This document shows, in pieces, positions 10,049 through 21,612 of a stretch of 64,000 nucleotides of DNA. Within the stretch, counting starts at the first letter, position 1. Each line of letters begins with the position of its first letter. The notes beneath the pieces are model-generated. The model did no database searches. It had not been told where the DNA came from and saw only the letters and a list, made by a program, of their open reading frames with translations. Source of the stretch: Fagopyrum homotropicum (Eukaryota; Streptophyta; Magnoliopsida; Caryophyllales; Polygonaceae). The DNA lies in contig BSWB01000008.1 of the NCBI GenBank assembly GCA_033239125.1, positions 6,044,001 through 6,108,000 of the forward strand. The letters run 5' to 3'. The position numbers were made by a program, and so were the translations under genes.

Positions 10049-11869
10049 TGTTACGCTCAGGATATGTGTGATACGCAATAGGTTTTAAATTTATACTCGT
10101 TATAATTATCCTAACTCCTAGCGAACCCGCAGTGTACGGGACGTTTGTAGTAGGGATAGTATTCCGAGATCGAACACAAAGACTAAGGTGAAATCGAGTC
10201 AAACAATGGTCATAGATAGTGTGAATCTAGGCTAAGATAAGATGAGGAACAAAGAAAATGGAAAACTCAATGTTTTGGAGGTTTTTGTGGTGATCAACAA
10301 AGATCACAAAGCAAGAAAGGTAATAAAACAACTAACAACTTAAGCTAGCAAACGAACAAGTAACACAAAGCACAAAGTATATGATCAAAAGAGAAAAGTG
10401 GATTCTAGAGGTCAAGATTTCCGGTTATGGCATCGAACTCAAGGTTCTAAGGATTCTAAGGACAAGTTGCGGTGTTGGGGAAAAGTGTTTCACTAATGGA
10501 AGCAATTACCGGGTAGGTCTCTCACTTCACTAGTCCCGCATCTAACTCTTATTACCGGGTAGGTCTCAAGGTGGTTAAATAGGGAGTTCTACACAAACCG
10601 GATACTACTTAAGGGTGCAACCCTCTCCTTACCGGGTAAGTCTCGGAATAGGGAAGTCTCAAGTACTAATCCTAGCACACTCGATCCAATAGCGGCTTAT
10701 GAGGCTCACTACTACCTAGCATTCATCATCTTAGGTATCTAATGTCGGAAATCATCGGGTAGATCTCTTCCCTCACTTAGATTGATAGCATTAGGTGATC
10801 CTAAGCTAAATTAGGCTTAATAAACACTAGGATTTAACAACCTAACACCCAAATCATACAGATTCATCATTTAAAGAGCAACAGAGGAGGAAATCGGGTG
10901 GATCATATGGAAATCGGCCGATTTACCTGATGAACAGGCCGATTTTCCTTTCTGGTTAAGGTTTGGTTCAATCAATTCATCCTAAACTAACATATAAGTT
11001 CATCCTATCATAGTCCTAGCCATAACCATCAATCCATCACCCTGGAATCACAATAAACTAGCCAATAGTATGCATATCAAGATCCAAAATCATCAAATAA
11101 GCATACATGGTGTTCATAGATGGATAATGAAAGATAGACAAGCAAAATCAATAAATCTCAACTAAATCTAAGTTGTAGCAAGACTTACAAACTCTTAAAT
11201 GAAGATTCAAAACGTTCCTAACGATCCTTACAATAGTTCTTCAATCCAAGACTACAAAAGTAACTCAAAATCTCACTATCACTCTTAGAATGGTCTTCTT
11301 CTTCTTCCTTCAATCCTTGAGAGTTTTTCTTCTCCTCCAATCTTTCCCCCAAATTGATGAGTTGTGAATGACAGTGTGGGAGAGGAGAGATCCCCAGCAA
11401 CAACCTGCAGGACCACTTATATTCTCCACCAAGAGCAAGGCCGGACAAGAGATCGTGGGACACGTGGCTAAAGCTGTCAAAGGCCCAAAAATCGACCCAG
11501 TAGGAAAAATCGGCCGATTTATCTGCTAGCTGGTCCGATTTTCTTCAGCAGAACATGCTATGATCGTCTAGCCATGAGTTGCTCTATTGCTTGCACCAAT
11601 AGTGGTCTTTGTGTCCTTTGTTGCTCCAATTATGCTCCTCCAAGGCTTTGGATGTGTACCATCATGAGGCTTGGCCCTCAAATGTATCGATTAACGTCCA
11701 ATAGATCCCCGAATTACCTACAAAACCGATAAAAGGTAGTGTAGACGTCTTTTCTAGAAATGTGCATGAATTGAGCGAAGACGTCATGAACCAATGCCAA
11801 AACGTGCATGAATGAGTGAAAAATTTATCTAAATGATTACCTAAACCTAAGTCATAAATCGTGTTATCA
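10049..11869 (-). repeat. 3' LTR of element 1
   Basis: 1821 bp, sense TGATAACACG...GCGTAACA. It contains the TATA-like AATATAAG (11423-11416), palindromic word clusters AAATCGG...AAATCGGCCGATTT...CCGATTTT at 11487-11543 and 10891-10952, and four copies of the TACCCGGTAA-type word (plus-strand about 10506, 10550, 10629 and 10752). Confidence 0.93.
11416..11423 (-). promoter_or_regulatory. TATA-like box in the LTR of element 1
   Basis: Sense AATATAAG followed by TGGTCCTGCAGG. The corresponding site of element 2 is TATAAAAG followed by TGGTCC, which supports it as the core promoter. The palindromic cluster lies about 65-120 nt upstream. Confidence 0.55.
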
Positions 11870-13694
11870 AAATACCTCATACTTAAGGTTTGCTCGTCCC
11901 TGAGCAAATTCCCAACTATAGACTAAGAGATGACATGATTTATGTATGCAGAAAAATGGCAAAATCTTTTGGATTTGTGCTTCTAATATTGGATCACCTT
12001 CATAGTCATGTTTCATGGCAATGGACAAGCATTTATGCATCAAATAAATGAAAGCATGGAAAGACAATTACACTTAACTTGATAGCATGCAATGAAATGT
12101 AAAGATGAAGAAGTCAAGATGATCATGAGTATATCCAATCTAAATCACTTAGCCTCACACACATGCAAGTAGGTCAAAAGGACTTGTAAAATAGAGGGCC
12201 AAGAAACGTTGTGATTAGGTGGGAATTTTCTAGGCTATGTGATGCTAATCCGGGAAAGGAACTAAACAACCACAACTTCACATTTCTTTTCAACTTCCCT
12301 CAAGTGTATATTTTTTTCATTTTCTTTTCTTTCTTTTCTTTTATTTTTGAGACAATGGCATTGGTGTACAAAAGCCGAAACCTTGGTGATTAGCCGTCCT
12401 CGGGCTTTTTCTATTTTTTCGAGGTGCATCCACACCGGGCACACATACCAAAGCTCGTTAGGACTATCGGTTTATTTGACTTTGGCAAGGCACCAACACC
12501 CGATTATGTGAAGTGTACCGAGTTACTTGTCATTTAAGCCAACGTCCCCAAACCTATATTTTTGGCTACACTTTCGCAACAATTTCAGCACTTTATTCAT
12601 GACATTCCTTTCATCAACAACTTCACCCCACATTTTCTTTTCACACACATCAACAGACTAACATGCTCCTATTCCCGGATGGGTCAAAAGAGGTCAAATT
12701 TTATCTCAATTGAGGTGCTCAAACAACATGATCAAGATGAGAAGTAGAGGAAGATGAATTGCCTCATTCATTCCTAAATGATGTGCAAGAACTAGCATGC
12801 AATTTCGACTTTCAGTCCTCAATTAAATCAAGGCAAGCATCATATTCACAAGTCATTCATGGAATTCAAGATAAGTATTTCAAGTCCACATATACATTCA
12901 TCAATTTAACACATAAGGCCATCCATAGCCAATCCACAAGACAAGATTCATCATTAGGGTCATATCCAAGCCTTAGAAGCACTAAAAATTTTAAAATTTT
13001 CTGAATTTTTTTGATTTTTCGAAATATGTATGTACAATGCAAGACATAATGAAACATGTGACAAAATTTAACTATCCTAGATGCTAATCATGCAAGTGAT
13101 CATGAAAACCCCACCCCATACTTAGAAACACATTGTCCCTAATGTGTAAACTAAATAAAGAAGTGAAAGAGAGTCCTCACAATGTAAAATTGGTGATGCT
13201 TTGGTATTTCGGTTCACATTGGATGATGATGGTGGATGATCGATCAAGGATGGTAGAGAGCTCTTGATGTTCATTATGGTGTCGGAACCCGCGCTTGGCA
13301 CCGCAAGCCGTCCAAGTTCCACGTCCGCTCCACCCATGCTTGATTGGAGATCATCACTTTCTTTTATACAGAGGAAAAATCGCCCCATAGCCCAGGAAAA
13401 TCGGCCGATTTGTCTGAAGAACGGGCCGATTTTTCTGGGTGCTTTCCTCCTCGTCCATGTGCTTGGATCTTGTACCTTCAACTGGTCCATGAGGCTTTCA
13501 CATGACCTCCAACATCTCATAACTCATGACAATCAACAAGATCTAGCACCTAAAAACACAAAGGAAAAACAAAGCACACCAAGAGTGAGATTAAACAAAA
13601 GCAAGAAAAACAAAAGGGAAAAATATATACCAATGGGTTGCCTCCCATTAAGCGCTTCTTTAAGGTCATTAGCTTGACCAAATTCAGGAGCGTT
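11870..13694 (-). other. 3' non-coding internal region of element 1
   Basis: 1.8 kb without a convincing protein gene. On the sense strand: a conserved GC-rich micro-ORF (MGGADVELGRLAVPSAG, about 13335-13268), a palindromic word cluster (13375-13439), the conserved non-coding element (12560-12340), a hairpin (11908-11889) and a purine-rich tract (AAGTATGAGG) before the LTR. A frame at 13520-13122 contains the micro-ORF but resembles nothing I recognise. Confidence 0.8.
11889..11908 (-). other. Hairpin before the 3' LTR of element 1
   Basis: Sense TTTGCTCA-GGGA-CGAGCAAA: seven pairs plus an A:C mismatch at the loop, homologous to the perfect stem of element 2. Confidence 0.8.
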
Positions 13695-14966
13695 TCAATC
13701 AAGGTGAAGCGGGGCAATCACTTCCACCGGGGCTTCTGGGATGTACTTCTTCAAACGATGCCCATTCACCTTGAAGTTACCACAATGATCTCCTCCTATC
13801 TCTACCGCTCCATGAGGAAAAACTTTCTTCATAACATAGGGCCCTGTCCATCTTGATTTGAGTTTTCCGGGGAAAAGCCGCAGCCTCGAGTTGAAGAGAA
13901 GCACCAAGTCGCCTTCATTCAACTCCTTTGGAAGGAGTCGCTTGTCATGCCAACGCTTGGTCCGCTCCTTGTAGATCTGGGCATTCTCATAAGCATCCAA
14001 CCGGATCTCCTTAAGGGCGTTCATGTCTAGCAACCGCTTCTCTCCCGCCTCCTTGAGGTCAAAATTTAGCCACTTAATGGCCCAATAAGCTCTATGCTCC
14101 ATCTCTACCGGAAGGTGGCAAGACTTGCCATAGACCAACTTGTAAGGAGTGGTGCCAATCGGTGTCTTGAAAGCGGTCCTATATGCCCACAAGGCATCAT
14201 CGAGCTTCATAGCCCAATCCTTTCTCGTTCTTGAGACCGTCTTCTCGAGAATTCCCTTTATCTCCCGGTTGGAGATCTCCACTTGGCCACTATTTTGGGG
14301 ATGGTAAGGTGTTGCCACCTTATGAGTCACCCCATACTTAGCCAAAAGTGCCCCAAAGTTCCTATTGGTGAAGTGCTTCCCTCCATCACTTATGATCACC
14401 CTTGGTGTTCCAAACCTAGGGAAGATCACTCGGTTGAAGAATCGCACCACGACCTTGGCGTCATTTGTAGGAGAGGCGATTGCCTCCACCCATCTCGAAA
14501 CATAGTCAACCGCCAATAGGATGTAGAGGTTGCCACATGAAGAAGGGAATGGTCCCATGAAGTCCACACCCCACACATCAAATATCTCCACTTCTTGTAT
14601 GTTGTTCAAGGGCATCTCATTTCTCCTTGAGATGTTGCCCGTCCTTTGGCAAGCATCACAAGCTACCACAAAGCCTTGCACGTCCTTGAACAAACTTGGC
14701 CAAAAGAAGCCCGATTGTAGCACCTTCACACATGTCTTGTGTGCGCTAGCATGCCCTCCACATGGCAAGGAGTGACAATGGCGGATCACACTCTCCACCT
14801 CATCCTCCGGTATGCATCTCCTAAACATTCCATCCGGGCCTCTTTTGAACAAAAGTGGCTCGCTCCAATAGTAATGCCTCACATCTTTGAAGAACTTCTT
14901 TCTTTGGGCATATGTCAAACCGGGAGGCACTTCCTCGCACACTAGGTAGTTCACAATGTCGGCAAA
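13695..14966 (-). pseudogene. Integrase of element 1 (pol fragment after a nonsense codon)
   Basis: Open from just after the TGA at 14967-14969 to the pol stop at 13695. It shows the HHCC zinc-binding region (RHCHSLPCGGHASAHKT...CDACQRTGN), the DDE core (WGVDFMGPF; ISDGGKHF; YHPQNSGQVEISNRE) and the C-terminal GPY/F-like segment (LKSRWTGPYVMKKVFPHGAVEI). It integrates cDNA in the nucleus in working copies. The region itself has no internal stop, but it is separated from RT by the nonsense codon, so it is not made as part of a full polyprotein. QNSG replaces the usual QTSG seen in elements 2 and 3. Confidence 0.9.
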
Positions 14967-16700
14967 TCATGGCTCGCTTCCTCGAGACACTTGGAACAAG
15001 CATTCCTTCACCATTTGCAATTGCTCATCCCGGAATGAGTCATCAATCGGGATGTCCTCTCTTTCAAGCTCCAATGGTGGGAGTCTACTAAGGTGATCTG
15101 CCACGGAGTTCTCGGATCCCTTCTTGTCCCGAATTTCCAAATCAAACTCTTGAAGAAGAAGGATCCACCGAATCAACCTAGGCTTTGCATCCTTCTTGGC
15201 AAGGAGGTAACGGATCGCAGCATGATCCGTATAAACTATGACCTTTGCTCCAACAAGATATGAGCAGAACTTCTCAAAAGCATACACCACCGCTAGCAAC
15301 TCTTTCTCGGTGGTAGCATAGTTAAATTGGGCATCATCTAGCGTCTTGCTAGCATAATAAACGGCATGAGTGCGCCCATCTTTCCTTTGCCCCAAAACAG
15401 CCCCAACGGCTACATCGCTTGCATCACACATGATCTCAAACGGTAAACTCCAATCCGGAGGTTGCATTATAGGTGCGGAGATCAAGACGTTCTTCAACCT
15501 ACAAAAAGCCTCAAGACAATCTTTGGAGAAAACAAATTCAACATCCTTCATTAGTAGGTTAGTAAGGGGCTTAGAAATTTTAGAGAAGTCTTGAATAAAC
15601 CTCCGGTAAAAACCGGAATGCCCTAGAAAGCTCCTTACCCCTTTCACCGAGGTAGGTGGTGGCAACTTCTCTATCGTCTCAATCTTGGCCCTATCAACCT
15701 CAATGCCACGGTTAGACACCAAGTGTCCTAACACAATACCTTTACTTACCATGAAGTGGCATTTTTCCCAATTTAAGACAAGATTTGTCTCCTCACATCT
15801 TTGCAATACTAATGACAAGTTAGCCAAGCAATTATCAAAGGAAGAACCATAAACAGAGAAATCATCCATGAACACTTCCATAATATTTTCAATGTATTCC
15901 GAAAAGATTGCCATCATGCACCTTTGGAAGGTGGCGGGTGCATTACACAACCCAAAAGGCATTCTCCTATATGCAAAAGTACCCCATGGACATGTAAAGG
16001 TTGTTTTCTCTTGGTCATCGGGGTGGATAGGGATTTGGAAGAATCCACTATAGCCATCTAAGTAACAAAAATGGGAATGTTGAGCTAATCTCTCTAGCAT
16101 TTGGTCAATAAAGGGAAGGGGGAAGTGATCTTTCCTAGAGGCCATGTTAAGCTTCCTATAGTCAATACACATCCTCCACCCCATAACTGTCCTAGTCGGG
16201 ATTAGTTCATTGTTCTCATTGGTCACTACGGTCATCCCACCCTTCTTAGGTACTACATGAACGGGACTAACCCACTTACTATCCGAGATAGGATAGATAA
16301 TTCCCGCATCTAGCAACTTAATGATTTCCTTTTTGACTACCTCTTTCATTATGGGATTCAATCTTCTTTGATGTTCAATAGAGGGTTTATGATTATCTTC
16401 CATCATTATCCTATGCATGCACAAAGATGGTTTGATGCCAACAAGATCATCAATGGTGTATCCTATTGCCTTTCTATGCAGTTTCAATTCATTCAACAAT
16501 CTATTAAGCTCATCATCATTCAAAGATGCATTCATAATCACCAGATAAGTAGAATTTGAGCCAAGGAAAGCATACTTTAAATGAGAAGGAAGAGGTTTAA
16601 GATCAAGTTGAGGAGGACCTTTTTCGGTTGGAGACGATTCATACAATGTAGGTCGAGATGATTGCAAAGCCATGGAAGCCTCCTTGAAGTCCCTTGATGA
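14967..16700 (-). pseudogene. Reverse transcriptase-RNase H of element 1
   Basis: Open from after the TAA at 16701-16703 to the TGA at 14967-14969, which replaces the Trp of the EPW(Y/F)AD motif in elements 2 and 3. RT words: KWVSPVHVVPKKGG, RMCIDYRKLN, YLDGYSGFFQIPI, FGLCNAPATFQRCM and the catalytic EVFMDDFSVYG. Connection domain SFLGHSGFYRRFI; RNase H words MCDASDVAVGAVLGQ, TTEKELLAVVYA and YTDHAAIRYLL. All catalytic residues are present; only the flanking stops break it. Confidence 0.92.
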
Positions 16701-17820
16701 TTACTCATATTCAAGTGGTTGGTGCTGAAAAGACTCAGGAAAATCGACCCAGGAGGAAAAATCGGACGATTTTTCTGGCAGTGGGTCGATCTGAGTTTCT
16801 GTTTTTGCTGAACTGGCTGAAATTTCAGCACAAGGACAAAAATCGGCCGATTTTAGCCCTCCAGTCCGATTTTTCTGTCTGTTTTCCTCTTCTTCTAGCA
16901 CTTCAAACCCAACACTTGGTAGCTTGTCCAATGCATTCAAGGCCTTGATTACTTCATTGCTACTCTCCTCAACTCCTTCCTCCATCAAGCTTGAGCTAAG
17001 AACCCTCTCAAGTGGATCCTTGAGCAAGATTGAGCTTACAACCTCTCTAGACTCCTCTTCTTCAACTATGTTGAATACATCTTCATCAAGGGTTGGTCCT
17101 TTCATCATTGTGGACAGCTTGAACTTGATGTTTTCTTCTCCAATGTTGAAGGATAGGGTCATTCTTGCAATCTATTAGACACCCGGAAGTAGCTAAGAAA
17201 GGTCTTCCCAAGATGATAGGAACCGGATAGTCCGCCGGGATATCCAAAACAACGAAGTCTATAGGCACATAGAACTTCCCTAGTTGCACCGGAATGTCTT
17301 CCAAGATCCCAACCGGATGAGTGATCGAGCGGTCCGCCATGTAAAGGGTCATCTTGACCGGCTTTGGCTCTCCTAGCCCAACCTTGTTACAAAGTGCAAG
17401 CGGGATGATGCTTACACTTGCCCCAAGATCACATAAGGCGTCATACTTCACTTCTCCTACTCCGATTGGCACACAAAAGGATCCCGGATCCCTTAGCTTA
17501 GGAGGCATCTCCTCCTTCATCGTTTGAATTAACTCCGAGGATCTCTTTGTCATTCTTATCTCCCCGTACTCCTCCAACTTCCTTTTGTTGGAGAGTATTT
17601 CCTTCAAAAACTTGCCATATGCCGACATTCCTAAAATAGCATCCATGAACGGAATGTTAATATGCAATTTAGACATTAGTTCAAGGAACTTACCAAAGTG
17701 ATTGTCCAAGCGAGCTCTTGCTCGTGATTGAGGGAACGGTAGTGGTGGCTTGTATGGAGGCGGTGCCACATAGGTTGGCTCCACATCCTTGCTCTTGCCT
17801 CCATCTTCTTGCAAAGTTTC
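16701..17820 (-). pseudogene. Protease and protease-RT linker of element 1 (frameshifted)
   Basis: 17814-17160 encodes the segment before protease and the aspartic protease: CDLGASVSIIPLALC with the catalytic Asp, then LYMADRSITHPVG and PVPIILGRPFLATSGCLIDCKN. A small deletion near 17160 shifts the frame; the other frame continues (LSFNIGEENIKFKLS) to a TAA at 16701-16703. The linker (16876-16740) contains two palindromic AATCGG clusters that are translated here and are variable in sequence between elements. Confidence 0.88.
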
Positions 17821-19349
17821 TTATTCATTCACCACTTGCTTCCCTTTAGCATTCTCCTTGGGCAAAGGCTCCTTCATACTCAACCCACTTCTTTTTGTAA
17901 TAGCCAACACTTGGCCTCTTAGGTTTTCTTCGGTTCTTCCGGGAAGCTTTCTCGGATCTCTATGTGCTTCACCCGCCTTTTGGAACACTTGTGCTTCCAA
18001 AACCTTTTGAGCCTTAGAAATCGAAGTCACGGTGCTCTCAAGACCACTCAACCTTCCAAGCAATTGCTCAAACATCAATTCGGTCCTATCCTTTGGAGGT
18101 TGAGTGAATCCGGGTGGAGGTTCTTGTGAAGCTCTTGGTGGTGGAGTTGTGCTTGTGGAAGCGGGAGGGTTCAAGGCTCCATCCGGGTATGGTTATGGTT
18201 GGGCCGGTAATTGTTGAATTGCCGGTTGTTGTTGAAGTTCCTTGGGCCCTGATAGTTGTTGTAATTGCCCCTTCCCATGTAATTCACATCCTCCTCCTTG
18301 GAAGATAAGTTAGCTTGTGGAAGCACTTGAGGAGTTGCTTGGTTCTTCAAGGTTGTAGCACACAACTCCCTCAAGGACTTTAGCTCATTGTTGATGGCGT
18401 CAAGCTTGAAATTGCTCATGGTGACCTCACTCACCTCATATGCTCCCGCCTTTCTCCCTTCACTCTTCCTATGGGAGTATTTCTCAATCACTAGAGCTTG
18501 TTTCTCTACAAACTCCCAAGCATCATCCACATGCTTCTCCATGAAAGTTCCACCGGAAAGGGATTGAAGCTTGAATTGGCTATCTTCATCAAGTCCTTTG
18601 AAGTAGATCTCCAATAGCTCAATTTTCGGTATGCCATGGTGTGGACAATCTAGGAGAAGGTCTTTGAATCTCTCCCAAGACTTGAACAAACTCTCTCTAT
18701 CCTTCATCACGAAGGCATTGATCTTCCCTCTTAACTCGGTAGTCTTGGAAGGTGGGAAGAACTTAGTCAAAAACTCGGTTGTCATCTCCTCCCAAGTACC
18801 AACTCGCCCTTGTGGAATAGATTGATACCAAGCTAAGGCTTTATCCTTAAGAGAGAAGGAGAAAGCCCTAAGCTTATGGTTGTTGCTCTCCAATCTTGGC
18901 GGTCTAAGAGTCTCCATCAAAATCTCATAGTTCATCAAGTGTTGATGAGGAGACTCTCCTTCCATCCCTCCAAATTGATTATGCCGGATCATTTGTAGAA
19001 CTTGAGGGCGGAGCTCGTAGTTGTGGGCTGCGGGATCTCCTAAGTTCACACCCGGACGGTGTGCTCTTTGTGCCGGATCCATACGTCTCCCCAAAGTTTG
19101 TGGCTCTTCAATAGCAATGGGTACAACCCTAACGTTCGCCGCCGGCTGCGGTTGTGGTGGTGGAGGAGGCGGAGGTTGTTGACGATTAAGCTCCCCTTGT
19201 ACAAGGGCTTGCCTAATCTCATCAATCTCCCTCCTAGTTGCTTCTTGCCTCTCATTGGCAAGTCTCCTTTCTTCCTCTAAAAGCTCATCTCTTAGCCTTA
19301 TTTGCTCTAAGGCTTCATCCAATTCAGCTTGGAGATCTCTTCCGGCCAT
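17821..19349 (-). pseudogene. gag and gag-protease linker of element 1 (broken)
   Basis: Starts at the ATG at 19349 (MAGRDLQAELDEALEQI), a coiled-coil-like N-terminus, then the gag core (FFPPSKTTELRGKINAFVMK; LLLDCPHHGIPKIELLEIYF; GTFMEKHVDDAWEFVEKQA) and an Asn/Arg-rich tail. About 19 bp are missing near 18190 relative to element 2, between short CCCGGA repeats, which moves the frame so that gag ends at TGA 18171-18173; the rest reads in the -1 frame to TAA 17821-17823. An upstream in-frame extension (MRRSRGKDLAPFDPEPEKTL) is stopped by TGA at 19383-19385. No zinc knuckle. Confidence 0.9.
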
Positions 19350-19585
19350 CTCTTTTCCCTTTTTGATGCTCTTGGATCTAGATCAAAGGGTTTTCTCCGG
19401 TTCGGGATCGAATGGAGCTAAATCCTTGCCACGAGATCTTCGCATACACCTAAAGAGTAAGAGATGTCCTGAAAAGCAAAGACACAAACCAAAGAGAGAT
19501 CAAAAGTAACAAGAAAGATCTACACTATAAACAATCACAAAATGACTCAATCTAGACCTAGTCCCCGGCAACGGCGCCAAAAACT
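19350..19585 (-). other. Leader and tRNA-Asp primer-binding site of element 1 (19562-19579)
   Basis: tccccggcaacggcgcca at 19562-19579 is identical to the 3' 18 nt of tRNA-Asp(GTC), six bases inside the LTR end. Confidence 0.92.
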
Positions 19586-21416
19586 TGTTACGCTCAGGAT
19601 ATGTGTGATACGCAATAGGTTTTAAATTTATACTCGTTATAATTATCCTAACTCCTAGCGAACCCGCAGTGTACGGGACGTTTGTAGTAGGGATAGTATT
19701 CCGAGATCGAACACAAAGACTAAGGTGAAATCGAGTCAAACAATGGTCATAGATAGTGTGAATCTAGGCTAAGATAAGATGAGGAACAAAGAAAATGGAA
19801 AACTCAATGTTTTGGAGGTTTTTGTGGTGATCAACAAAGATCACAAAGCAAGAAAGGTAATAAAACAACTAACAACTTAAGCTAGCAAACGAACAAGTAA
19901 CACAAAGCACAAAGTATATGATCAAAAGAGAAAAGTGGATTCTAGAGGTCAAGATTTCCGGTTATGGCATCGAACTCAAGGTTCTAAGGATTCTAAGGAC
20001 AAGCTGCGGTGTTGGGGAAAAGTGTTTCACTAATGGAAGCAATTACCGGGTAGGTCTCTCACTTCACTAGTCCCGCATCTAACTCCTATTACCGGGTAGG
20101 TCTCAAGGTGGTTAAATAGGGAGTTCTACACAAACCAGATACTACTTAAGGGTGCAACCCTCTCCTTACCGGGTAAGTCTCGGAATAGGGAAGTCTCAAG
20201 TACTAATCCTAGCACACTCGATCCAATAGCGGCTTATGAGGCTCACTACTACCTAGCATTCATCATCTTAGGTATCTAAGGTCGAAAATCATCGGGTAGA
20301 GATCTTCCCTCACTTAGATTGATAGCATTAGGTGATCCTAAGCTAAATTAGGCTTAATAAACACTAGGATTTAACAACCTAACACCCAAATCATACAGAT
20401 TCATCATTTAAAGAGCAACAGAGGAGGAAATCGGGTGGATCATATGGAAATCGGCCGATTTACCTGATGAACAGGCCGATTTTCCTTTCTGGTTAAGGTT
20501 TGGTTCAATCAATTCATCCTAAACTAACATATAAGTTCATCCTATCATAGTCCTAGCCATAACCATCAATCCATCACCCCGGAATCACAATAAACTAGCC
20601 AATAGTATGCATATCAAGATCCAAAATCATCAAACAAGCATACATGGTGTTCATAGATGGATAATGAAAGATAGACAAGCAAAATCAATAAATCTCAACT
20701 AAATCTAAGTTGTAGCAAGACTTACAAACTCTTAAATGAAGATTCAAAACGTTCCTAACGATCCTTGCAATAGTTCTTCAATCCAAGACTACAAAAGTAA
20801 CTCAAAATCACTCAAAATCTCACTATCACTCTTAGAATGGTCTTCTTCTTCTTCCTTCAATCCTTGAGAGTTTTTCTTCTCCTCCAATCTTTCCCCCAAA
20901 TTGATGAGCTGTGAATGAGAGTGTGGGAGAGGAGAGATCCCCAGCAACAACCTGCAGGACCACTTATATTCTCCACCAAGAGCAAGGCCGGACAAGAGAT
21001 CGTGGGACACGTGGCTAAAGCTGTCAAAGGCCCAAAAATCGACCCAGTAGGAAAAATCGGCCGATTTATCTGCTAGCTGGTCCGATTTTCTTCAACAGAA
21101 CATGCTATGCTCGTCTAGCCATGAGTTGCTCCATTGCTTGCACCAATAGTGGTCTTTGTGTCCTTTGTTGCTCCAATTATGCTCCTCCAAGGCTTTGGAT
21201 GTGTACCATCATGAGGCTTGGCCCTCAAATGTATCGATCAACGTCCAATAGATCCCCGAATTACCTACAAAACCGATAAAAGGTAGTGTAGACGTCTTTT
21301 CTAGAAATGTGCATGAATTGAGCGAAGACGTCATGAACCAATGCCAAAACGTGCATGAACGAGTGAGAAATTTATCTAAATGATTACCTAAACCTAAGTC
21401 ATAAATCGTGTTATCA
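19586..21416 (-). repeat. 5' LTR of element 1
   Basis: 1831 bp, about 99% identical by eye to 10049-11869; it carries an extra 10-bp tandem copy (ctcaaaatca) at 20808-20827. Word clusters are at about 20428-20489 and 21036-21092. The right end GTTATCA abuts the second TSD copy (21417-21421). Confidence 0.93.
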
Positions 21417-21421
21417 CTCGG

Positions 21422-21612
21422 GTCAAAGAAGACGGTTGCAGCACACAACAACCCCCAGAGGCGGCTGGCCTGGCCACAGCGGCAGCTCACAGATACGCAG
21501 GGGCGGCCATACAGGGGCATAGGGGCGGTCCATTGCAACTCCAAAGGTGAAAGGCAGTTGCGTCTCCGTTGAGGCGCAGGTGCAGGATCTCTCGAAGACT
21601 AAGGCTCTTACA
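21422..21612 (-). repeat. 3' LTR of Tekay N, inner part
   Basis: Continues the LTR text interrupted at 10048 (ctcgggtcaaagaagacgg...) and ends AAGGCTCTTACA at 21612. A GC-rich word cluster (cgcaggggcgg, caggggcggcc variants) is at 21455-21535. Confidence 0.87.

Larger units (their letters stand above)
10049..21416 (-). mobile_element. Athila-like element 1, complete but mutated
   Basis: 11.4 kb, two LTRs, tRNA-Asp primer site and TSD ctcgg; inserted in the 3' LTR of Tekay N. Order on the minus strand: 5' LTR (21416-19586), leader, gag, protease, RT-RNase H, integrase, 1.8-kb non-coding 3' region, 3' LTR (11869-10049). The LTRs differ at about 19 single sites plus one 10-bp tandem-duplication indel (20808-20827), so the insertion is young. 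The reading frame has at least six lesions, so mobility would require proteins from another copy. Confidence 0.93.

Noticed and set aside
19562..19579. tRNA-Asp gene
   Set aside because: Only the 3' 18 nt match; the position beside an LTR shows a primer-binding site. No complete tRNA gene was seen in the window.
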